This document shows, piece after piece, positions 13,049-20,733 of a stretch of 23,325 nt of DNA. The position numbers were made by a program, and so were the translations under genes. Positions within the stretch are counted from its first letter, which is position 1. Each line of letters starts with the position of its first letter. Origin of the DNA: an uncultured Clostridia bacterium (GTDB lineage Bacteria; Bacillota; Clostridia; Christensenellales; Pumilibacteraceae); assembly GCA_947589145.1 (NCBI GenBank), contig CANQCB010000009.1, forward strand, positions 1 to 23,325, read 5' to 3'. A model generated the notes under the pieces. The model was not told the origin of the DNA, searched no databases, and saw only the letters and a program-made list of their open reading frames with translations.

Positions 13049-14103
13049 CTGATGAGCGCAAAGCATTGTTTTGGTTGTCGAACGGCGGCACGCCGTCGGA
13101 TAAGCTGAACAAACTTGTGGAAATATACGGCTCGGCGTTGGAAGTTTTCAACGATTTTCCGACTGAAAAGTTGAAAAAGTTTTTGGGAGACAGAATTTAT
13201 TCCGCTTTGCGCCTGACGCGCGACGAAAAGACGATCGACGAAAAACTCATGAAGTTAAAAGCGGACGGAATAAGAGTTCTGCTTCGCGGCAACCCCGATT
13301 ATCCCGAGTCGCTCACTAACATCGACGAGCCTCCTGCGGTGCTTTATCTCAAAGGCAACGCCGAACTTTTGAAAAGAAAATGCATTGCCGTGGTAGGTAC
13401 GCGCAGATGTACGGATTACGGCAAGCGGGTAGCGACGGAGTGGACGGCGGAACTCGCCGAGAAATTCACGGTGGTAACCGGTCACGCTACGGGCATAGAT
13501 ACTTATGCGGCAAAGAGCGCGGCGGAAAAAGGCAGTCTGATATGCGTGCTTGCTTGCGGAATCGACATGTTCACCGTGCCCGACTTTATGCGGAAAGCGG
13601 ACTTGCTTCTCGTAAGCGAATATCCCTACGGCACGCATACGGAGAAGTTTATGTACGCGGAAAGAAACCGACTTTTCGGCGGATTGAGCGAAGCGGTGCT
13701 CATAGTCGAAGCCTCGCGAAAGAGCGGCGCGTTAATAACCGCGGAATGGGCTTGCAGGCAGGGTCGCACCGTGTTCGCGGTCCCGGGCAGCGTTTTTTCG
13801 GAAAGAAGCGCAGGCGTGAACGAACTAATACGCAACGGCGCGACGGCGGCGACTTCGGTGGACGACATATTCTTCGACCTCGGCGTTGATACCAAAGCGA
13901 AAGAACAATCGACTCTGCCCGAACTGACGGGGAACGAGAAAAAGGTTTACGAATTCCTCTCGAACGGACAGCGCAGATTTGACGAAATAACGGATTTTTT
14001 GGGGTTATCTCCCAACGAGACTTCCACGCTGTTATCGATGATGGAACTCGGCGGAATAATAGAAAAGAAAATGCAGAACTATTACGCACTGCTTAGATCA
14101 TAA
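13045..14103 (+). CDS. dprA: DNA-processing protein DprA (divergent)
   Basis: DprA binds incoming single-stranded DNA and loads RecA during transformation; many non-competent bacteria keep it. This copy has 352 residues: an N-terminal SAM-like region, the Rossmann-like core, and a C-terminal winged helix (NEKKVYEFLSNGQRRFDEIT to the end). Family motifs seen are GNPDYPESL, VVGTRRCTDYG (117-126), SEYPYGTHTEKF, ERNRLFGGLSEAVLIVEA (207-223), SGALITAEWA and VFAVPGS. Two departures stand out: the usual SGLARGID reads TGHATGID (145-152), and the segment before SEYP is a few residues shorter than normal. ATG 13045 overlaps the yifB stop and has AGGAG at 13031-13035. The TTG at 13039 is too close to that site. 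Confidence 0.93.
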   Translation: MTDERKALFWLSNGGTPSDKLNKLVEIYGSALEVFNDFPTEKLKKFLGDRIYSALRLTRDEKTIDEKLMKLKADGIRVLLRGNPDYPESLTNIDEPPAVLYLKGNAELLKRKCIAVVGTRRCTDYGKRVATEWTAELAEKFTVVTGHATGIDTYAAKSAAEKGSLICVLACGIDMFTVPDFMRKADLLLVSEYPYGTHTEKFMYAERNRLFGGLSEAVLIVEASRKSGALITAEWACRQGRTVFAVPGSVFSERSAGVNELIRNGATAATSVDDIFFDLGVDTKAKEQSTLPELTGNEKKVYEFLSNGQRRFDEITDFLGLSPNETSTLLSMMELGGIIEKKMQNYYALLRS

Positions 14104-14113
14104 GGAGCATTAC

Positions 14114-16348
14114 TTGAAACTCGTAGTGATAGAAGGTGTGGGCAAAAAGCCCGCAATACAAAAATATTTGGGTAGCGGCTATAAAGTATTCGCTACCATG
14201 GGGCACGTCAGAGACCTGCCCGTCAGAACGCTTGCCGTGGACGTAAACGACAATTTCAGACCGACTTATCAAATTATGACGGACAAGAAAAAGGTCGTGG
14301 ACGATCTGAAAAAAGAGGCGGAAAAAGCGGAAGAGATCTTGCTTGCGACCGACCCCGACCGTGAGGGAGAGGCCATATCCTGGCACATAGCCACCATTCT
14401 CGGAATACCCGAGGACAGAAAGGCTCGTATAACTTTCAACGAAATTTCCAAAAAAGCGATAACCAAAGCGCTCGAACAGCCGCGTATTATCGACAAAGGA
14501 CTTGTTGACGCGCAACAGGCGCGCCGCGTGCTCGACAGACTCGTCGGCTATAAAGTTTCACCCGTACTTTGTTCCAAAATACAGAATAAACTTTCGGCGG
14601 GCAGAGTGCAGAGCGTAACGCTCCGGCTCGTAGTGGAGCGCGAGCGCGAGATCATGGATTTCAACCCCGAGGAATATTGGCCTTTCTTCTCCGTTCTCGA
14701 AGGAGGCAAAACGCATATAAAGGCGTCCCTCGTAACCAAGGGCGGCGAAAAATATAAGATAGGGAGCAAGGAGCAGGTCGATAAGACCGTAGCGGACTTA
14801 AACGGCAAAATTTATTGTGTGAAGTCGGTAAAAAAGACGGTGACTTCTTCGCATGCCCCCGCGCCTTTCAGAACGTCCACGATGCAACAGGACGCTATCA
14901 ATAAACTCGGAATGAGTTTGAAACAGGTGTCAATGGCGGCGCAGGCGCTTTATGAGGGCGTGGATATCCCGGGCGAAGGCAAAGTAGCGCTTATAACGTA
15001 TATCCGTACCGACTCGACGCGCGTCTCTCCCGAAGCGATATCCGCCGCAAGAGAGTTTATTACGAAAAATTACGGCGCCGAATACGTTCCCGAAAAGCCG
15101 AATTATTATGCGTCGAAAGGGAACGTGCAAGACGCTCACGAAGCCATTCGTCCCATCTCTCTTACGCGCACTCCCGAAAGCCTTAAAAACGCGATAAACA
15201 AGAATTATTACCGTTTGTATAAACTCATTTACGACAGATTTTTGGCAAGTCAGATGAGCAATGCGGAGTATAACTCTCTCACGGCAGATATAACGGCAGG
15301 GGAATACGGTTTCAAGGTCACGGGAAAGACGCCGCTTTTTGCCGGATACACGAAAGTTTATACGGAGAATACCGAGAAAGACGAGGACGACATGAAAAAA
15401 CTCCCCGATTTGACGGAGGGGGAGCGACTCGGCTTCGTAGAATATTCTTACGAACAAAAATTCACAAAGCCGCCTGCGCGTTATACAGAGGCAAGCCTCA
15501 TAAAAGCCATGGAAGAAAAGGGTATCGGCAGACCTGCGACCTACCAACCCACGGTGTCGTTGCTCGAAAGCAGGACTTATACCGAGCGCGACGGCAAGAA
15601 TATCAAGCCCACGGAATTGGGCTTCAAGGTAGTTGATATGCTTATTCGCTATTTCCCCGAGATCATGGACGTAAAGTTCACGGCGGAAATGGAGAATAAA
15701 CTCGACGCTATCGAAGACGGCAACAAAATATGGCAGCAGACCGTCGCGGAATTTTACGACGGGCTCGAAGACGAAATAAGAAAAGCTATGGGGGACGGCT
15801 ACAAAATGAAAACACCTGCTCAGGAAACCGAGTACAAGTGCGAAAAATGCGGCTCACCGATGGTGATTCGTGACGGACGTTATGGTAAATTTCTTGCTTG
15901 CTCGGCATATCCGAAGTGCAAAAACACCAAACAACTCGACGAAAAAGGTAACATAAAGGAGAAATCCGAACCCGTGATCGTCGAAAGCGATGTAATTTGC
16001 GAAAAATGCGGCGCAAAGATGATAATAAAAGACAGCGTCCGCGGTAAATTCCTCGCTTGCCCGAACTATCCGAAGTGCAAAAACACCAAGGAATACGGCG
16101 AAGAAGTCAAACTTCCGCCTTGCCCCGTGTGCGGCAAGCCTATGCGAAAGATCAATTATCATCGCGGCGTGTTCTACGGTTGCAGCGGATATCCCGAATG
16201 TAATTTTGCGGTCTATGACAAGCCGACGGCGGAGAAATGCCCGAATTGCGGAAGCATGATAGTGGAAAAACAGCGTAAAGACGGGGTTTATCACAAATGT
16301 TCGAATAAGGAATGTGATTTTTCCGTAAAATTATCAGATGGTAAATAA
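14114..16348 (+). CDS. topA: DNA topoisomerase I (type IA) with four zinc ribbons
   Basis: This 744-residue enzyme relaxes negative supercoils through a covalent 5'-phosphotyrosine intermediate. The TOPRIM domain carries the acidic motif DPDREGE (80-86), and the active-site tyrosine is Tyr296 in TYIRTDSTRVS. Downstream AGRVQSVTLRLV and EKGIGRPATY are intact. From residue 576, four C4 zinc ribbons follow (CEKCG ... CSAYPKC; CEKCG ... CPNYPKC; CPVCG ... CSGYPEC; CPNCG ... CSNKEC), which bind single-stranded DNA. The N-terminal motif reads VVIEGVGKKPAIQKYLG where most TopA have VESPAKAKTI; the catalytic Glu7 and Lys11 are kept. The start is TTG 14114, with AAGGAG (14102-14107) six bases upstream and the motif beginning at residue 3. 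The end overlaps trmFO by 11 bases. Confidence 0.97.
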   Translation: MKLVVIEGVGKKPAIQKYLGSGYKVFATMGHVRDLPVRTLAVDVNDNFRPTYQIMTDKKKVVDDLKKEAEKAEEILLATDPDREGEAISWHIATILGIPEDRKARITFNEISKKAITKALEQPRIIDKGLVDAQQARRVLDRLVGYKVSPVLCSKIQNKLSAGRVQSVTLRLVVEREREIMDFNPEEYWPFFSVLEGGKTHIKASLVTKGGEKYKIGSKEQVDKTVADLNGKIYCVKSVKKTVTSSHAPAPFRTSTMQQDAINKLGMSLKQVSMAAQALYEGVDIPGEGKVALITYIRTDSTRVSPEAISAAREFITKNYGAEYVPEKPNYYASKGNVQDAHEAIRPISLTRTPESLKNAINKNYYRLYKLIYDRFLASQMSNAEYNSLTADITAGEYGFKVTGKTPLFAGYTKVYTENTEKDEDDMKKLPDLTEGERLGFVEYSYEQKFTKPPARYTEASLIKAMEEKGIGRPATYQPTVSLLESRTYTERDGKNIKPTELGFKVVDMLIRYFPEIMDVKFTAEMENKLDAIEDGNKIWQQTVAEFYDGLEDEIRKAMGDGYKMKTPAQETEYKCEKCGSPMVIRDGRYGKFLACSAYPKCKNTKQLDEKGNIKEKSEPVIVESDVICEKCGAKMIIKDSVRGKFLACPNYPKCKNTKEYGEEVKLPPCPVCGKPMRKINYHRGVFYGCSGYPECNFAVYDKPTAEKCPNCGSMIVEKQRKDGVYHKCSNKECDFSVKLSDGK

Positions 16349-17630
16349 AGTAAACGTAATCGGCGCGGGACTTGCCGGTTGCGAAGTTGCTTTGACTCTC
16401 GCCGAAAACGGCGTTGAGGTGGAACTTACGGAGTGTAAACCGCTCATGCGGAGTGCGGCGCATACCGAGGACGGGTTTTGCGAACTCGTATGCAGCAATT
16501 CGCTCAAAAGCAACGATCCGCTCACCGCGCACGGCATGTTAAAAGCGGAATTGCGACTGCTCGGCAGTCACGTATTGAAAGCCGCGGAGGAGTGTGCCGT
16601 TCCCGCAGGAAGCGCGCTTGCGGTGGATCGCAAGCAATTTTCGCAAAAAGTGACCGAGCGCATACGCTCCTCTCCGCTGATCAAGATAAAAACCCAAGCG
16701 GCGGACGGGATCGGAGACGGTATAACGGTGATCGCCACAGGTCCTCTGACCTTGCCTCCGTTGGATCGGGTAATATCCGACCTTTTCGGCTCTTTGCATT
16801 TCTACGACGCGGAAGCGCCCATCGTCTCCGCGGAAAGCGTGAATATGGAAAGCGCGTTCTTTGCGGCACGGTACGGTAAGGGCGACAGCGACTATCTGAA
16901 TTGTCCGTTGGATAAAGAGGAGTACGAGGCTTTCTACGAGGCGCTGGTGACAGCCGAACGCGCCGACGCACATTCATTCGAAAAACGTGAAATTTTCGAG
17001 GGATGTATGCCTGTCGAGGTAATGGCGTCTCGCGGAAAGGACGCGCTCCGTTTCGGTCCCATGAAACCCGTGGGACTGACAAACCCGAAAACGGGCAAGC
17101 GCGCATACGCCGTTTTGCAACTTCGAAAGGAAAACGCGCAGGGGGACATGTACAACCTTGTCGGATTTCAGACCAATCTGAAATTTTCCGAGCAAAGACG
17201 CGTTTTCGGAATGATACCCGCGCTGAAAAACGCGGAGTATATGAGATACGGCGTTATGCATCGAAACACGTTTATCGACGCGCCCAAGGTAATCGACGAT
17301 TGTTTTCGCTCAAAAAAGCAAAAAAACGTGTTCGTTGCCGGGCAATTAAGCGGCGTGGAAGGGTACGTCGAAAGTATAGCGTCGGGCAAGTCCGTCGCTT
17401 TGCACATTCTCGGTCTGTTGCGCGCAGAACCGAAACCGCTCCCGAGAGATACCATGATAGGAGCGCTAGCCGCCTACGTTTCGACGGAGAATGCCGACTT
17501 TCAGCCCATGAACGCCAATTACGGCATATTGCCGCCGATAGATCCTCCCATAAAGGATAAAACGGAGCGCAGACAGGCAATGTTAGACCGAGCGATAAAT
17601 TCATTAAAAAAATATCAGGAGAATATATAA
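16338..17630 (+). CDS. trmFO: tRNA (uracil-54-C5)-methyltransferase TrmFO, folate-dependent
   Basis: TrmFO makes ribothymidine at position 54 of tRNA using methylene-tetrahydrofolate and FAD; most Bacillota use it in place of SAM-dependent TrmA. The 430 residues include the FAD-binding GAGLAG (9-14), TECKPLM, the catalytic-cysteine motif CELVCSNSLKSN (Cys52), and the second conserved cysteine in EGCMPVEVMASRG (Cys223). It also has RFGPMKPVGL and the GQLSGVEGYVES C-terminal FAD motif. ATG 16338 lies inside the end of topA and has no strong Shine-Dalgarno of its own, so translation is probably coupled to topA. The next gene starts directly at the base after the stop. glyA, further down the same operon, supplies the folate cofactor. 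Confidence 0.97.
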   Translation: MVNKVNVIGAGLAGCEVALTLAENGVEVELTECKPLMRSAAHTEDGFCELVCSNSLKSNDPLTAHGMLKAELRLLGSHVLKAAEECAVPAGSALAVDRKQFSQKVTERIRSSPLIKIKTQAADGIGDGITVIATGPLTLPPLDRVISDLFGSLHFYDAEAPIVSAESVNMESAFFAARYGKGDSDYLNCPLDKEEYEAFYEALVTAERADAHSFEKREIFEGCMPVEVMASRGKDALRFGPMKPVGLTNPKTGKRAYAVLQLRKENAQGDMYNLVGFQTNLKFSEQRRVFGMIPALKNAEYMRYGVMHRNTFIDAPKVIDDCFRSKKQKNVFVAGQLSGVEGYVESIASGKSVALHILGLLRAEPKPLPRDTMIGALAAYVSTENADFQPMNANYGILPPIDPPIKDKTERRQAMLDRAINSLKKYQENI

Positions 17631-18164
17631 ATGTCACTTAAAGGTACAACCATCGTAGCCGTCAAAAAGGACGGAAAAACGGCAATAGCCGGGGACGGAC
17701 AGGTCACCGCGGGCGAAACCGTAATCATGAAAGGCAATGCCGTCAAAGTACGCCGTATTTACGACGACAAAGTCGTGGTCGGATTCGCCGGATCGGTAGC
17801 GGACGCATTCACGCTTTCCGAGCGCTTCGAGGAAATGCTCAATAAATATTCGGGCAATCTCATGCGCAGCGCGGTCGAACTCGCCCAACTTTGGAGAGGT
17901 GACAAAGTCATGCACAAACTCGAAGCCATGATGATCGTCGCCAACAGCGAGGAGATGTTCCTCGTGGACGGCACGGGAAACGTTATCGAGCCCGAATACG
18001 GTATATGCGCGATAGGCAGCGGCGGTAATTACGCGCTTGCCGCGGCTCGTGCACTTGCGGCGAACACCGAACTCTCCGCGCGTCAAATCGCCGAAGAGGC
18101 AATGCGTATCGCCAGCGAAATATGCGTATTTACAAACGGTCACGTGACTGTTGAGGAGGTGTGA
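17631..18164 (+). CDS. hslV: ATP-dependent protease subunit HslV (ClpQ)
   Basis: HslV forms the double-hexamer protease chamber of the HslUV machine in the cytosol. The 177 residues align along the whole family: GTTIVAV, AIAGDGQVT, VRRIYDDKVVVGFAGSVADAFTL, LAQLWRGDK and IGSGGNYALAAARAL. The nucleophile is most likely Thr6, exposed by removal of MSLKG. That short propeptide is seen in several Bacillota and Thermotoga, whereas E. coli only removes Met. The start is ATG 17631, directly after the trmFO stop, with AGGAG at 17617-17621. The last codons, GAG GAG GTG, double as the ribosome-binding site of hslU, tying synthesis of the two subunits together. Confidence 0.97.
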   Translation: MSLKGTTIVAVKKDGKTAIAGDGQVTAGETVIMKGNAVKVRRIYDDKVVVGFAGSVADAFTLSERFEEMLNKYSGNLMRSAVELAQLWRGDKVMHKLEAMMIVANSEEMFLVDGTGNVIEPEYGICAIGSGGNYALAAARALAANTELSARQIAEEAMRIASEICVFTNGHVTVEEV

Positions 18165-18166
18165 AT

Positions 18167-19477
18167 ATGAGCATGACTCCGAAACAGATAGTTACCGAAC
18201 TCGACAGATATATTATCGGGCAAAACGAAGCGAAGAGGGCGGTTGCGATCGCTCTCCGCAACAGATACCGCCGCAGCCAACTTCCCGAGGAAGTCCGCCG
18301 CGAGATCACACCCAAGAACATAATAATGAAAGGTCCGACGGGCGTAGGAAAGACGGAAATCGCGAGACGTCTCGCAAAACTCGTCAACGCGCCGTTTATC
18401 AAAGTCGAAGCCACCAAGTTCACCGAAGTCGGTTACGTGGGCAGGGACGTGGAGTCGATGATAAGGGATCTTGTCGAGACGTCCGTTCACCTCGTCAAAG
18501 AAGAAATGATGAAGGAAGTCGAGACGATCGCTCGCGCCGAAGCGGAAAAGCGTGTGCTTGAAGTCCTGCTTGCCGAGGAAAAGAGGAAGAACGCGGACGG
18601 AGCGAGGGCGGTTATGCGCGAAACTCTCCTGCAATCGTTACGCGCAGGCAAAGAGGACGAGCGAATGATCGAGGTCGAAGTACCCGAAACTTCGAAACCG
18701 ATCGAAATGCCGGGCGGCATGGGGCTTGAAATTAACCTCAACGAAATGCTGGGCGGTTTAATGCCCAAAAAACACAAAAAGAGGAATGTGACGGTCAAAG
18801 AAGCAATGCAGATATTCGTTCTGGAAGAGAGCGAACGCCGCCTCGACATGGACGCGGTGCACTCCGAAGCGTTGAGACGGGCGGAGCAGGAAGGCATAAT
18901 CTTCATTGACGAGATAGATAAAATAGCGTCAAAAGGCAATACGTCGGGCGTAGACGTATCGAGAGAGGGCGTTCAGCGCGACATTCTCCCGATAGTAGAG
19001 GGTTCGACCGTACAGACCAAATACGGAAGTATAAAAACCGACTTCATTCTGTTCATTGCGTCGGGCGCGTTCATGATCTCCAAGGTAGAGGACCTCATAC
19101 CCGAACTTCAAGGCCGTTTCCCGATCAGAGTGGAACTCGGCAGTCTGACTTTCGACGATTTCGTAAAAATTCTCACTCTTCCCGAAAACGCAATTACCAA
19201 ACAATATGCCGAACTTCTCAAAGTTGACCACGTAAATCTTACATTCACGCAGGACGCGATCGAAGAAATGGCGAGAATAACCGTTGCGGAGAACGAGACG
19301 ATGGAAGACATCGGCGCGCGCAGACTTCACACGGTGATCGAGAGCCTACTCGACGACATATCTTTCAATGCGAGCGGCGAATATGACATGATAGACGTAA
19401 CCGTAGACAAAAATTACGTTGTCAAACATCTCAGCAAAGAGGTAAAGGGGCTCAACCTCAAACGTTATATAATATGA
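18167..19477 (+). CDS. hslU: ATP-dependent protease ATPase subunit HslU (ClpY)
   Basis: HslU is the AAA+ hexamer that unfolds proteins and feeds them to HslV. The 436 residues show MTPKQIVTELDRYIIGQ at the start, Walker A GPTGVGKT (56-63), the pore-loop region TEVGYVGRDVESM, and a charged intermediate domain (about 100-225). Walker B GIIFIDEIDKIA follows from 243, then ELQGRFPIRVEL with the sensor arginine. The C-terminal tail LNLKRYII should insert into HslV to activate it. ATG 18167 is chosen because GAGGAGGTG (18153-18161) sits five bases upstream; GTG 18161 is part of that site, and ATG 18173 would be too far. The stop overlaps the hisS start (ATGA). codY, which often follows hslU in Bacillota, is absent. 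Confidence 0.97.
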   Translation: MSMTPKQIVTELDRYIIGQNEAKRAVAIALRNRYRRSQLPEEVRREITPKNIIMKGPTGVGKTEIARRLAKLVNAPFIKVEATKFTEVGYVGRDVESMIRDLVETSVHLVKEEMMKEVETIARAEAEKRVLEVLLAEEKRKNADGARAVMRETLLQSLRAGKEDERMIEVEVPETSKPIEMPGGMGLEINLNEMLGGLMPKKHKKRNVTVKEAMQIFVLEESERRLDMDAVHSEALRRAEQEGIIFIDEIDKIASKGNTSGVDVSREGVQRDILPIVEGSTVQTKYGSIKTDFILFIASGAFMISKVEDLIPELQGRFPIRVELGSLTFDDFVKILTLPENAITKQYAELLKVDHVNLTFTQDAIEEMARITVAENETMEDIGARRLHTVIESLLDDISFNASGEYDMIDVTVDKNYVVKHLSKEVKGLNLKRYII

Positions 19478-20733
19478 TAAATATTCCCAAAGGAACAAAA
19501 GACGTTCTCCCTTCGGAGAGCTATAAATGGCATTATGTCGAGGATAAGCTTCGCCGCCTCGCGTCTCTTTATAACGCGAGGGAAATACGCACCCCCGTAT
19601 TCGAGCATACCGAACTTTTCGTGCGCTCGATAGGCGACGGCACGGACGTAGTCTCCAAAGAAATGTATACTTTCGAGGATAAAGGCGGCAGGTCGATTAC
19701 CTTGAAGCCCGAGGGCACAGCGCCCGTTGCGCGGAGTTTTGCGGAGAACTCGTTGGACGCGCTGTCTCTTCCTCTGAAAATGTATTATATCATACCTGCG
19801 TTCAGATACGAAAGACCGCAGGCGGGACGACTTCGCGAGTTTCATCAATTCGGTTTGGAAGTTTACGGCGCTACAAGTCCGTATCTCGATCTCGATTGCA
19901 TAAGTTTCGCATACGACGCGCTTACTGGATTGGGCTTGAAAAATATCAGACTCCACCTGAATTCGATAGGTTGCCCCGAGTGCAGAAAAACTTATACGGC
20001 GGCGCTTAAAGGATATTTTGCAAGTCGGCTCGATGAAATGTGCGACACCTGCAAGGATAGATACGAACGCAATCCGCTCCGACTTCTCGACTGCAAGTCG
20101 CCGATTTGCAAGGCGATCGCGGCGGGCGCTCCCAAAATCACGGACTATCTTTGCGACGACTGCCGCGCTCATCACGACAAACTTTGCGCGCTCCTCGAAA
20201 AGAGCGGCGTGCCGTACGAAGTGGACGAAAATATCGTGCGCGGCTTGGATTATTACACCCGCACCGTATTCGAATTCGTTACCGAAGAACTCGGCGCGCA
20301 GGGCACGGTGTGCGGCGGCGGCAGATACGATAACCTCGTTTCGTCTATCGGCGGCAAACCCACGGGTTGCGTAGGATTCGCAATAGGGTTGGAACGCATA
20401 ATCATGCTCATGGAAAAACAGGGAGCGGACTTCGGGAAGGAAAATCTCGGAGTGTTCGTCATGAGTCAATCGTCCGAGCAGACGGACGAGTGCATAAAAC
20501 TCGTCGCCGCGCTCAGAAAGGCGGGCATTTCCGCAGATACCGAGATGACGGGCAAGAGCCTTAAAGCGCAATTCAAATATGCGGATAAAATAAACGCGGA
20601 CTACGGCATAGTGATCGGCGCAAGCGAAATCGAAACCAAAAAAGTAAAAATAAAAAATCTTTCCGACGGAACGGAGGAAGAATGCGCTCTCGGAGATATA
20701 GAGGCGCGTTTGAAGGAGAAATACAATGGCTGA
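19474..20733 (+). CDS. hisS: Histidyl-tRNA synthetase
   Basis: HisRS charges tRNA-His. The 419 residues have the class II catalytic core: GTKDVLP near the start, LKPEGTAPVARSF, motif 2 FRYERPQAGRLREFHQFGLE, the histidine-binding RGLDYYTRTVFEF, and motif 3 GFAIGLERI. A C-terminal anticodon-binding domain runs from about residue 325 (GVFVMSQSS). The middle insertion contains paired cysteines (CPEC, CDTC, LLDCKSPIC, CDDC) as in many Bacillota enzymes, possibly a metal site. The start ATG 19474 overlaps the hslU stop, and the gene overlaps aspS by eight bases. The hisS-aspS pairing is common in Bacillota and is often preceded by a T-box; none is present here because the pair is fused into the hslVU operon. 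Confidence 0.97.
   Translation: MINIPKGTKDVLPSESYKWHYVEDKLRRLASLYNAREIRTPVFEHTELFVRSIGDGTDVVSKEMYTFEDKGGRSITLKPEGTAPVARSFAENSLDALSLPLKMYYIIPAFRYERPQAGRLREFHQFGLEVYGATSPYLDLDCISFAYDALTGLGLKNIRLHLNSIGCPECRKTYTAALKGYFASRLDEMCDTCKDRYERNPLRLLDCKSPICKAIAAGAPKITDYLCDDCRAHHDKLCALLEKSGVPYEVDENIVRGLDYYTRTVFEFVTEELGAQGTVCGGGRYDNLVSSIGGKPTGCVGFAIGLERIIMLMEKQGADFGKENLGVFVMSQSSEQTDECIKLVAALRKAGISADTEMTGKSLKAQFKYADKINADYGIVIGASEIETKKVKIKNLSDGTEEECALGDIEARLKEKYNG

Noticed and set aside
11993..13066. Minus-strand frame of 357 codons opposite yifB
   Set aside because: Shadow of an unmistakable YifB/ComM gene; Arg-rich and motif-free.
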